Source: CAYLLN01 sp036496265 (GTDB taxonomy: Bacteria > Planctomycetota > Planctomycetia > Pirellulales > Pirellulaceae). Taken from it: DNA of 10,893 nucleotides. Below the pieces are notes generated by a model that saw only the letters and a list, made by a program, of their open reading frames with translations, did not search any database and was not told where the DNA came from. The stretch lies in contig DASXLL010000285.1 of the NCBI GenBank assembly GCA_036496265.1, positions 1 to 10,893 of the forward strand, given 5' to 3'. The position numbers and the translations under genes are program-made. Positions 1-6,374 of the stretch are shown piece by piece (the stretch's first letter is position 1; each line of letters begins with the position of its first letter).

Positions 1-622
1 TATTGCCGCCGTCGTCGGAGGTCAGTGAGCCATGGGTGGGCTGGGAGTCGATGTAGCTGCCAGCGTAATGGTCTGTGGGGACATAATCGCCACTTGTGCA
101 GTCATCCGATTCGTCCACCCAGTTTGCATTGCTGTAGTCCCAGACAGGGTCGTACCAGACGGGGTCTTGCGTGTATCCGTCGTGCCAGCCGTCGTCCAAG
201 TAACCATCTTGCCAGTCGCCGTTCTCATCGTAGGAGCCGTCGTGCCACTGAGGATCGCCGTAGTAACCGTCGTGCCATTCAGGTTCTTCGGGATCCCAAT
301 AACCGTCCTGGACGAGTACCGCATTTTCCCAATGCGCGTCGATGTGGGTTGTCTCGAAGCAGGTCCAATCGTCGCTGGACCAAGAGGGCTCGTAGTCGTC
401 GTTTTGCCAAGTGCCGTTGTCGCCGGTGACGATGAGCGGGTTGTTGGCTGGCGTGGAATACGAATCGTCAACCGCGCCTGCAAGTAGCCGACGGTCTTCG
501 AATTGTTCGAGGAGGAGCTTGCGGAAGCGGCGGCGGGCGGCGGATTTTTGGCGGCGTTGGAAGTTAACGCGAGAGTTAGGTTGGCGGTCGTTGCGCAGTG
601 AGAGACGGGAAAATAAGTGCAT
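1..622 (-). CDS. LEPR-XLL-type large exported protein, N-terminal part (3' end beyond window)
   Basis: An open frame runs from ATG at 622-620 to the left edge without a stop (207 codons seen). Residues 1-35 are strongly basic. Residues 38-47 read LEQFEDRRLL followed by AG, the LEPR-XLL-like leader of large planctomycete secreted proteins; the same kind of leader opens the divergent gene at 1317. Residues 51-67 (VDDSYSTPANNPLIVTG) match the opening of a Big_9/cadherin-like Ig domain. Residues 190-207 contain PTHGSLTSDDGGN, the usual later strand of that domain. Between them lie about 120 residues very rich in Trp, Asp, Gly and Tyr, with W-[HQ]-D-G motifs at 116, 126, 137 and 146. The start is chosen because it gives a leader of normal length; no clear Shine-Dalgarno is seen and the frame stays open upstream. 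Two competing open frames (Thr-rich on this strand, Val-rich on the other) are shadows. The role is probably surface or extracellular; the exact function is unknown. Confidence 0.8.
   Translation of the reverse strand, partial: MHLFSRLSLRNDRQPNSRVNFQRRQKSAARRRFRKLLLEQFEDRRLLAGAVDDSYSTPANNPLIVTGDNGTWQNDDYEPSWSSDDWTCFETTHIDAHWENAVLVQDGYWDPEEPEWHDGYYGDPQWHDGSYDENGDWQDGYLDDGWHDGYTQDPVWYDPVWDYSNANWVDESDDCTSGDYVPTDHYAGSYIDSQPTHGSLTSDDGGN
173..277 (-). repeat. W-[HQ]-D-G-x-Y/L short tandem motif (about 10 residues)
   Basis: Within the partial minus-strand gene the motif W-[HQ]-D-G occurs at residues 116-119, 126-129, 137-140 and 146-149, that is at spacings of 10, 11 and 9 residues. Related W-x-D/D-G-Y pieces flank it (DGYWDP before, WYDP and WDYSN after). 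The DNA copies are diverged, so this is an amino-acid-level repeat kept by selection or by old duplication. I do not recognise it as a named domain. Confidence 0.6.
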
Positions 623-698
623 CGTTTTAGCCGCTTTCGACGAGATGTGGTTCGAATCGCCCTGCTGAACCACGGAGCAGGCCCCAAGAGCGCGGGTT

Positions 699-731
699 AA
701 TATACCCCCCCCCCCTATGCGCTGCTGTCAA
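699..731 (-). promoter_or_regulatory. Sigma-70-like promoter with an 11-G tract in the spacer
   Basis: On the minus strand a perfect TTGACA lies at 731-726 and TATATT at 704-699. The 21-nt spacer between them ends in an uninterrupted run of 11 G (705-715 on the plus strand as C). The ATG of the minus-strand LEPR-XLL gene is about 77 nt downstream. A 21-nt spacer is about four longer than the usual 17, so promoter strength would be expected to depend on the length of the G tract. This layout resembles known phase-variable promoters (for example Neisseria porA, with poly-G between -35 and -10). The boxes are seen directly; promoter activity is inferred. Confidence 0.45.
705..715. repeat. Homopolymer of 11 C (11 G on the minus strand)
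   Basis: This uninterrupted mononucleotide run is the longest I noticed in the window. It is intergenic, between the divergent exported-protein genes, and directly abuts a TATATT box on the minus strand. Such runs are prone to slipped-strand length change in vivo and also to sequencing error, so the exact length given here may not be reliable. Confidence 0.95.
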
Positions 732-832
732 GCTAGTGAACGAGAAAATAATGCCAGCGAAAGAGTGTGGTATGCGGGCGCAGCGCCACCAGGTTGAGCG
801 GCGTCGAATGAAGCATTGCGCGAGGTTTTTAG

Positions 833-997
833 GTGGCGGCTGATGATGTGGTGGCCGTCATCAATTTCATCAATGCGCATCGGAAAGCGGAGCCGGAGGC
901 GATGGAAGGCTCCGCTCAGACTCTGACAGCCGATGAGGCGTTGCTCTTGCTGTTGGCGAGCGATATGGCTTCGCAATCTGGGCGGCGAAAGGTGTAG
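833..997 (+). pseudogene. 3' remnant of a dockerin/LEPR-XLL paralogue
   Basis: In frame, this stretch encodes VAADDVVAVINFINAHRKAE, a short linker and a tail ending in SGRRKV and TAG. It aligns without gaps to the last 54 codons plus stop of the intact gene (5922-6086), with 137 of 165 bases identical by hand count. Many of the 28 differences are at third codon positions. Immediately 5' (830-832) there is an in-frame TAG, and similarity stops abruptly at 833, so no start, no body of the gene and only half of the dockerin pair remain. The excess of silent changes suggests that the copy diverged under selection and was truncated later. It is best read as the stump of a deleted tandem or recombined paralogue, not a functional gene. 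Confidence 0.85.
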
Positions 998-1158
998 TTG
1001 CGTTCTCCAAAAATCGACCTGTCGGATGCGGGCCGATATGGGCGTTCGAGGTAACAAAACTGGGGAAAATTAGACTGCGGACCGACGCGACGAAGAATTG
1101 CCGCGAAAATCAAGGCGGGAGCGTTGGTTGGAGCGAGTCGAAATTAACAGAAAATAAC

Positions 1159-1187
1159 TTGATTGGGATGGGGAGGGCGGTTATCCT
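1159..1187 (+). promoter_or_regulatory. Weak sigma-70-like promoter candidate for the 1589-residue protein gene
   Basis: TTGATT (1159-1164) and TATCCT (1182-1187) are separated by 17 nt; each matches the consensus at four of six positions. It would give a leader of roughly 120 nt before the preferred ATG at 1317. The match is modest and could be chance. Confidence 0.25.
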
Positions 1188-1316
1188 TCGCGGTTGGCGG
1201 GGAGCGCGCTCGTCGCTGGCGACTTTCTTAGGCCGGCAATGTTCTCCTTAGCCGCGATCATCCTGCTTGGCTGTCGTCATCCGGTTGGGCAGGAACGGAA
1301 TGAGGCAAACTTCGTC

Positions 1317-4300
1317 ATGGCTCACAGCAAACGAGGTTCACAGCGGAAAGTGTCGGTCGCACGTTGCCGGAGGCTGACGCTGGAGGTGTTTGAGAACCGG
1401 CTTTTGATGGCTGATCTGACGGTGGTCACCACCGAAGATCACTTCATCTTTACCGGCTTGGGCAATTATGATTTCAACGCCGTTGCGTCGGTATTGGCTC
1501 AGCCGGCGCATGGATCGGTGCAACTGCTGAGCACGAATAAGCCGTTCTTCACGTACACGCCGGCGGCGGGATTTTATGGCACTGATTCGTTCGTCGCCGG
1601 AGTAGTTCAAAACGACGGCGGGTCGGACGACGTTGATGTAACCGTGTTGGTGCGGCCGAACGAGGGGCCGTTACCTTTCGATACGATCGGCACGGGGTCG
1701 TCGACCATCGGGGCGGCGGGAGCGGTGGGCACGGATAGCATTGTCGAGATGACGAATGATTCGTACACGGTGCGGGATAAATCGGGCAATGTGCTCACGC
1801 AGACGTCGCTGGGAGGTTTCTGGAATTCCGCATTGGGCGCCGATAGCCGCGTGAATGAAGTGCAAGAGTTGCGATGGGAAGGGGCTCTTGCTCCCGACCC
1901 ATTCGACACCAACGATTACTCATTTGTGATCAGCTATGGTCCGCTGCTTTCGGAGCCGATTACGTACAACTATCGCGATTCGGCGCTCTTGCAGAGCGGC
2001 ATACAGACTGCGCTGGACGGCATGTTCGGCGCGGGCAACACGCGTGTGTTGATGATGATACCGAACGGCTTTATCGACCAGTCGGTAGACGTAGTCTTTT
2101 GCGGGCAATTGGCCGGCATGCCGATGCAGCCGCTGGAACTGCGCTGGGCCGGCGACGTGATTGCGTTCAGTGATTTACAACAATCGTATGGCGGCAGCTT
2201 CACCTTGAGCTTCGCGATGCCGACGGGGATGGTCACGACACCGCCGATTTCATTCACGAAGCCGTCAGTTTTTTCCAATCGCGACGTGGTTTTGGGGGGC
2301 GTCGTTCAGAAGGCGCTGGATGCGACGTTTGGGCCGGGAAAGGCATTCGCCAAGGGATCGCACATAGAATTTGCCGATCCGGAGTTGAAGGTGCATCCGC
2401 CGACGATGACGATCGATGACAGCAAGTTTGTTGGCGGTCACGTTTTTTCCGGAGGACTTGAGGACAGCACGACGAGCGATGAAGTGCAGACCGTGACGTT
2501 TAATGGCCAGCCAACGGGCGGGAGCTTTACGCTGACGGTTGGTGATTTTCGGCAACACCCCGAAAACGGCGCCGGCGATTCGCCTTTTGAGACTCCAATC
2601 ATCACAACGTTGCCGATTGACTTTAGCACTGACGCGAGGCAAACGGCTGCAAACATCCAAGCGGCTTTAACCGCGCCTGGCGTTTTAGGGGCAAACAATG
2701 CGGTTGTGACGCCGATCAACGGCGATCAGTTCGACGTGAGGTTTGATGGCAGTTTCACCAATACACAGTCTTTTGGGTTTTATGGTTATCCGGTTTTCTC
2801 GGCGCGATTGGGCGGCGACGCGAGTGGCTTGATAGGCGGCGACTCGCCGGCGATCACTGTGACGGACGCGAACTCCACGGGTGTGCGCCAGTTCGGCGAG
2901 GTGACGCTGTCGGAAGGCGCGGGGAATGAGGTTCAGCGACTTTCGATTCAGGGCAGCGCTGCCGGCGGCATAGTCGCTCTGGCCTATAACTCTGATTTGA
3001 TTCAAGGCATCGCCTGGAGCGACGATCGGGCGACGTTTCTCGGTCGGTTGCAGAGCGCGCTCGACAAGATGTTTGGAGGTGGAAATACCAAAGTCTTCGA
3101 AGTGGCCGACGGTGAGTTTGATATTGGCTTTTGCGGCGATTTGGCCGGCGATTTGGCCGGCGCGCGGCTGGCGCCGCTGTATGTATTGGGAACGCCGGAT
3201 GGAGTTACTGCGCAGATCGCGGAGATTCATCAAGGCGCGGGGAACGAAATTCAGCGCCTCTCGATCGATGGCAACGTGACAGGCGGCGATTTCACGTTGT
3301 CGTATGGTCCGCTGCTCGCTGCGAAGGTGCCGTGGTCGAGCGACCCGCTCGCCTTGGCGCAGAATGTCCAAGCCGGGCTGTCGCAAATGTTCGGGGCTGG
3401 CACGGCTCGCGTCTTGCCGGCGGGAATGGCACCGAATGAGTTCGACATTATTTTCGGAGGTTCGCTAGCCGCGACGAAAATGATGCCGCTGACAGTGACG
3501 AGCAGCTTGATGGGCGGCCAGGCGGCCAGCGATGAGATCGCCGCGGGCACCGGCAATGCCGTTCAGAGAATCACGTTTTCAGCAGCTTCGCCCGGTCAGA
3601 TTATCAAACTGGCGCTTCCTCATTTGCCGGTTGTCAGCGTCGTCTGGAACAGCGATCCAGCCCAGATGCAGAGTTCGCTCCAAGCGGAACTCGACAAGGC
3701 GCTGGGCGCGGGCAATTCGCGAGTGTTTGTGACGGCGGACCATCAGCTGGACATCGTGTTCTGTGGTCAATTTGGCGGACTGCCGATGCCGCCGCTGGCG
3801 CTTATTACGGACCGGCAAACGCAACAAATCTCGTTGGATCCGAACTCGCAATATAGCGGAACGATCACGCTTGAGATTCCCTGGAGCACGGGAACCGTCG
3901 CGACAGCGCCCATTTCGATCACCAGGCCCAATTCTTCTACTGCGGATGCGATCGTCAAAGCTTTGACGGATGCATTGGCGATGCCGGATGTCCTCGTGAC
4001 TTGCCAGGCAACGATCCGGGGATTCACCATCACGCTGGAGGGACCGGGAGCTGCGGACATCCCGCCCCTGACTTTGGACATCTCCCAGTTGTCGCCTTCG
4101 ATCGCCGACGTGGCCATTATGGACAGCGGAGATCCGAGCAGCGGGAACGTTACTGTCGCCGTCGTTGCGGACGGGAAGGGCGCTACGTCAAGTTGGCTGG
4201 AAATACCGGCGAATACGCCGGAGGGAACGCCGATCAATATTGGGTTACCACAGGAATTGCAAACGAACGAATACCCTTCAGGATTGACGCCTAATCCGTT

Positions 4301-6086
4301 CTATCGGACGATTTTATATTCCTCAAACCAGGCGACGCTGAAATCGCGGGTGGAGGCGGCATTAAACGACCTGCTCGGCGCGGGATCGGTTGCCGTTTGG
4401 GACGGCCCACAATCGAGCTCATTGGCCGGGCCGGTAGCGAGCTTATTGGTTGTATTTACCGGCGATTTTGCCAATACCTATTTGGCGGGCCCGCAGGTCT
4501 ATTTTGACGCCGGTGGCACGTTCACTTTTCTTCAACCGAGCATAACGGGGCTCAATTTTAATGCAGTCAGTCCCATGCTGCCGCAAGTGAGTTTCGATCA
4601 GCAAACAGGACGGTGGTTTGCAACCTCCACCCTTGTTTCGCCGGAACAGGGCGATTTACCGGGTCAGCTAAAGCACCATTCGACGGTCGTTTTGGCTGTT
4701 TCGAATTCGTCCGATCCTCGAGGCGGCTGGAAAGCGATCACGATCGATCCCGATCGCTATCGATTGCATGACAGCGGCGCGACTTCCTTGGTTGTGGGCG
4801 CGGACACAATTCAGATTGCCGTTCAAGAGACCGACAAGGACGACGGAATCACGCCGGCGGCGCCCAGCGGCGTTACACTTATTGCGATACCGAAATCGGA
4901 TTTACTCGGCGACGACCCGACGGCGGTGCATGCGGTCGTGCAACCGGTGACGCCAGCATTTGTGCCTCCGCCTTCCAGTGGTCTTTATTCGGCCACGTTT
5001 CCCGACCCCAGCGATCCCTATGATTCATGGACTTTCAAGGAATATGTTCCGGGTAGCAATGTTTGGGCTTTGAACATTCACAAAGATTCGGCCCCGCCGA
5101 CGAACCGGCCCGTGGCGGTTGGCGATAACTATCAGACGAAACAAGATACGCTCCTGTCGATTTCTGGAGCCATGGGCGTGCTTTCGAACGATCAAGCGAG
5201 TCAACCGGGCGACTTGCAGGCAACTCTGGTGCAAATGCCGGCGCATGGTGACGTGAAGCTCAACGCGGACGGATCATTTGTGTACACGCCCGCGGCGGGC
5301 TTTAGTGGTAGCGACACATTTACGTATCTCGCTAAAAGCGGCGGCGCATTCAGCAAGCTGGCGGGCGTCACGATCGACGTTCTAGCTGTAAATGCTGCTC
5401 CCACCTTCACGAGCCAGGGCGATGTGTCTGTCACAGCCGAAAGCGGCCCGCAAGCGATCGTTTGGGCAAATAGAATTGCATCTGGGCCGCCAAATGAAAT
5501 CGGCCAACACGTGCATTTTGTTATCAGCAATTCGAATCCCGCTTTGTTCGATAAGCAGCCAACGATCGATGCGGCGGGGACGCTGACGTTCGTTTCCAAG
5601 TGGAATACCGGTGGCTCGGCGGTGATTTCGGTCGCGCTGGTGGATGATGGAGGAACGGCCAACGGGGGCATCGATACGAGCAGCAGCCAGACGTTCGGCA
5701 TTCAGGTGGATTTGGCGTTGCCGTGGCACAACCCAGGCACGGCGCCGGATGTGACGGGAGACGGCGATGTGGTCGCGGAAGATGTTGTTGACGTGATCAA
5801 CTACATCAATGCGAAAGGTGCAGGGCCTGTTGTAGTTCCAGGCGGCGCGGCGGGACAAAGCGTCGCACAGGCCGCGGGCGCGAGTGGGGCGATGTACTAC
5901 GACGTGACCGGTGACGATTATGTGGCGGCTGATGATGTCGTTGCGATCATCAATTTCATCAATTCGCATCCGAAAGCGGAGCCGGAGGCAATAGAAGCCG
6001 CAACTCAGGCTATGACAGCCGATGATGCGTTACTCTTGTTGTTGGCTGGTGACGCAGCGACGCAGACTGGGCGGCGAAAGGTGTAG
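1317..6086 (+). CDS. Giant exported multidomain protein: LEPR-XLL leader, Ig-like domains, NEVQ repeats, dockerin-like C-terminus
   Basis: The product has 1589 residues. The start at ATG 1317 (weak GAGG at 1302-1305) places LEVFENRLL at residues 22-30 after a basic N-terminus; a TTG at 1194 and an ATG at 1239 are possible but less typical. Domains in order: Ig/cadherin-like 33-120 (QPAHGSVQLL, FTYTPAAGFYGTDSF); the opening of a propeller-like module, about 137-179 (DSIVEMTNDSYTVRDKSGNV); about seven beta modules, 180-1075, of the type NEVQxLxxxG-GGxFTLxxG-alpha helix-GAGNxxV-DVxFxGxLA; the rest of the propeller-like module, about 1087-1250 (FDQQTGRWFA, LAVSNSSDPRGGW); a second Big_9-like Ig domain 1263-1357; a third Ig-like domain 1362-1464 (SNPALF, VDDGGTANGG); two dockerin-like calcium loops at 1478-1498 and 1529-1549; and a tail ending LLLLLAGDAATQTGRRKV. 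The likely role is an extracellular or surface scaffold or adhesion protein; no catalytic site is seen. It is divergent from its relative at 622, and a dead paralogue tail lies just upstream. Confidence 0.93.
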   Translation: MAHSKRGSQRKVSVARCRRLTLEVFENRLLMADLTVVTTEDHFIFTGLGNYDFNAVASVLAQPAHGSVQLLSTNKPFFTYTPAAGFYGTDSFVAGVVQNDGGSDDVDVTVLVRPNEGPLPFDTIGTGSSTIGAAGAVGTDSIVEMTNDSYTVRDKSGNVLTQTSLGGFWNSALGADSRVNEVQELRWEGALAPDPFDTNDYSFVISYGPLLSEPITYNYRDSALLQSGIQTALDGMFGAGNTRVLMMIPNGFIDQSVDVVFCGQLAGMPMQPLELRWAGDVIAFSDLQQSYGGSFTLSFAMPTGMVTTPPISFTKPSVFSNRDVVLGGVVQKALDATFGPGKAFAKGSHIEFADPELKVHPPTMTIDDSKFVGGHVFSGGLEDSTTSDEVQTVTFNGQPTGGSFTLTVGDFRQHPENGAGDSPFETPIITTLPIDFSTDARQTAANIQAALTAPGVLGANNAVVTPINGDQFDVRFDGSFTNTQSFGFYGYPVFSARLGGDASGLIGGDSPAITVTDANSTGVRQFGEVTLSEGAGNEVQRLSIQGSAAGGIVALAYNSDLIQGIAWSDDRATFLGRLQSALDKMFGGGNTKVFEVADGEFDIGFCGDLAGDLAGARLAPLYVLGTPDGVTAQIAEIHQGAGNEIQRLSIDGNVTGGDFTLSYGPLLAAKVPWSSDPLALAQNVQAGLSQMFGAGTARVLPAGMAPNEFDIIFGGSLAATKMMPLTVTSSLMGGQAASDEIAAGTGNAVQRITFSAASPGQIIKLALPHLPVVSVVWNSDPAQMQSSLQAELDKALGAGNSRVFVTADHQLDIVFCGQFGGLPMPPLALITDRQTQQISLDPNSQYSGTITLEIPWSTGTVATAPISITRPNSSTADAIVKALTDALAMPDVLVTCQATIRGFTITLEGPGAADIPPLTLDISQLSPSIADVAIMDSGDPSSGNVTVAVVADGKGATSSWLEIPANTPEGTPINIGLPQELQTNEYPSGLTPNPFYRTILYSSNQATLKSRVEAALNDLLGAGSVAVWDGPQSSSLAGPVASLLVVFTGDFANTYLAGPQVYFDAGGTFTFLQPSITGLNFNAVSPMLPQVSFDQQTGRWFATSTLVSPEQGDLPGQLKHHSTVVLAVSNSSDPRGGWKAITIDPDRYRLHDSGATSLVVGADTIQIAVQETDKDDGITPAAPSGVTLIAIPKSDLLGDDPTAVHAVVQPVTPAFVPPPSSGLYSATFPDPSDPYDSWTFKEYVPGSNVWALNIHKDSAPPTNRPVAVGDNYQTKQDTLLSISGAMGVLSNDQASQPGDLQATLVQMPAHGDVKLNADGSFVYTPAAGFSGSDTFTYLAKSGGAFSKLAGVTIDVLAVNAAPTFTSQGDVSVTAESGPQAIVWANRIASGPPNEIGQHVHFVISNSNPALFDKQPTIDAAGTLTFVSKWNTGGSAVISVALVDDGGTANGGIDTSSSQTFGIQVDLALPWHNPGTAPDVTGDGDVVAEDVVDVINYINAKGAGPVVVPGGAAGQSVAQAAGASGAMYYDVTGDDYVAADDVVAIINFINSHPKAEPEAIEAATQAMTADDALLLLLAGDAATQTGRRKV
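1854..4545 (+). repeat. Array of about seven diverged NEVQ-type beta modules (protein level)
   Basis: Modules begin at about residues 180, 290, 387, 536, 642, 746 and 844, with a further diverged one at about 960-1075. Each has an entry strand (NEVQxL or equivalent), GGxFTLxY/F, a helix containing (A/S)xLxxxF/L, a GAGN/GPGK turn, and a VxFxG(x)LA strand near a PL pair. The pattern is that of the beta-strand repeats common in giant planctomycete and actinobacterial secreted proteins. Modules 1, 3 and 5 carry FCG where the usual residue is not Cys. Modules 1b and 6 share a T(A/P)PISxT(K/R)P strand, which points to duplication of a two-module unit. Confidence 0.7.
3135..3158 (+). repeat. Perfect 12-bp tandem duplication
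   Basis: GGCGATTTGGCC occurs twice back to back and adds an extra GDLA to the FCG strand of the third NEVQ-type module (reads GDLAGDLAG). Neighbouring modules have a single copy, so this looks like a recent slippage event that kept the reading frame. Confidence 0.9.
5748..5963 (+). other. Dockerin type I-like calcium-binding repeat pair (inside the 1589-residue protein)
   Basis: Two F-hand-like loops, DVTGDGDVVAEDVVDVINYIN (residues 1478-1498, first D at 5748) and DVTGDDYVAADDVVAIINFI (from residue 1529, first D at 5901), are joined by a linker rich in Gly, Ala and Val. The Asp/Asn spacing DxxGDGxVxxxD is intact in the first. The second has Asp in place of Gly at loop position 6, but the acidic ligands remain. 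In planctomycetes such pairs usually sit at the C-terminus of large LEPR-XLL proteins and need not imply a cellulosome. Confidence 0.8.
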
Positions 6087-6087
6087 T

Positions 6088-6118
6088 CGGTGGGGTTTCA
6101 AAATCCCTCTGTCCACCG
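6088..6118 (+). terminator. Stem-loop directly after the giant gene, without a clear T tract
   Basis: CGGTGG (6088-6093) can pair with CCACCG (6113-6118), one base after the stop codon of the 1589-residue gene, with a possible inner GGG/CCC pairing. No run of T follows, so intrinsic termination is doubtful; it may only protect the 3' end. Confidence 0.3.
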
Positions 6119-6169
6119 TGGGTTCGCGGACTCTCTTAGGAGATGGGTCAAACTCCGGGGAGCATCCCT

Positions 6170-6280
6170 ATGAAACGGTTCGAATGGGCGGAAGGTCGTG
6201 TCCTACCCTGGCAAACTGGGCTGTTTGTAGCGTCTAATGCTGGGGCACCTCGCCGCCGACGCTGTGGGTGGACCTATTAG
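6170..6280 (+). CDS. Possible 36-codon small ORF (doubtful)
   Basis: ATG at 6170 is preceded by GGGGAG (6157-6162) at a spacing of 7 nt and opens a 36-residue frame ending at TAG 6278-6280. It begins MKRFEWAEGR, ends RRRRCGWTY and is basic and Trp-containing. An in-frame ATG at 6143 would add nine residues. I recognise no family and no membrane segment. The good ribosome binding site is the only positive evidence; chance is quite possible. The rest of the 288-bp gap from 6087 to 6374 shows only a small GGGG-AAA-CCCC hairpin (6297-6307) and no recognised RNA. Confidence 0.2.
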   Translation: MKRFEWAEGRVLPWQTGLFVASNAGAPRRRRCGWTY

Positions 6281-6374
6281 CCGTAGCAGGCATTGTGGGG
6301 AAACCCCGGCAGAGAAGTCGGCTGGCGATTGGTGCATCGTGTCGTTTTGTTTGTTTCCGCATAGGAGATTCACC

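Larger units (their letters stand above)
623..1316. other. 694-bp spacer between divergent LEPR-XLL genes
   Basis: No intact gene is seen in this stretch. From left to right it holds the leader of the minus-strand gene, the promoter-like boxes with the G tract (699-731), about 100 bp with no recognised content (732-832), a dead dockerin-protein tail (833-997), about 160 bp with nothing recognised (998-1158), and a weak promoter-like pair facing the 1317 gene (1159-1187). The open frames here on the minus strand, up to 109 codons, are shadows of the dead tail. Confidence 0.7.

Noticed and set aside
649..657. GGTTCGAAT, a tRNA T-arm-like string (also at 6177-6185)
   Set aside because: The flanking bases cannot form a T stem, and no acceptor or anticodon arms fit at either place.
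22..687. Thr-rich 221-codon minus-strand frame and Val-rich 151-codon plus-strand frame at the left end
   Set aside because: Both overlap the frame from 622 that carries the LEQFEDRRLL leader and Ig-like strands. Their biased composition is the expected shadow of its GAC/GGC/TGG-rich codons.
1194..1316. Earlier starts for the giant gene (TTG 1194, or ATG 1239 giving a lipobox-like ILLGC)
   Set aside because: The ATG at 1317 gives a basic leader of normal length before LEVFENRLL. The 1239 start lacks an N-terminal positive charge before its hydrophobic stretch, and a lipoprotein signal ahead of an LEPR-XLL leader would be redundant.
5748..5963. Dockerin pair taken as evidence of a cellulosome
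   Set aside because: No cohesin, scaffoldin or glycoside hydrolase is visible. Dockerin-like ends are common on large planctomycete proteins without cellulosomes.
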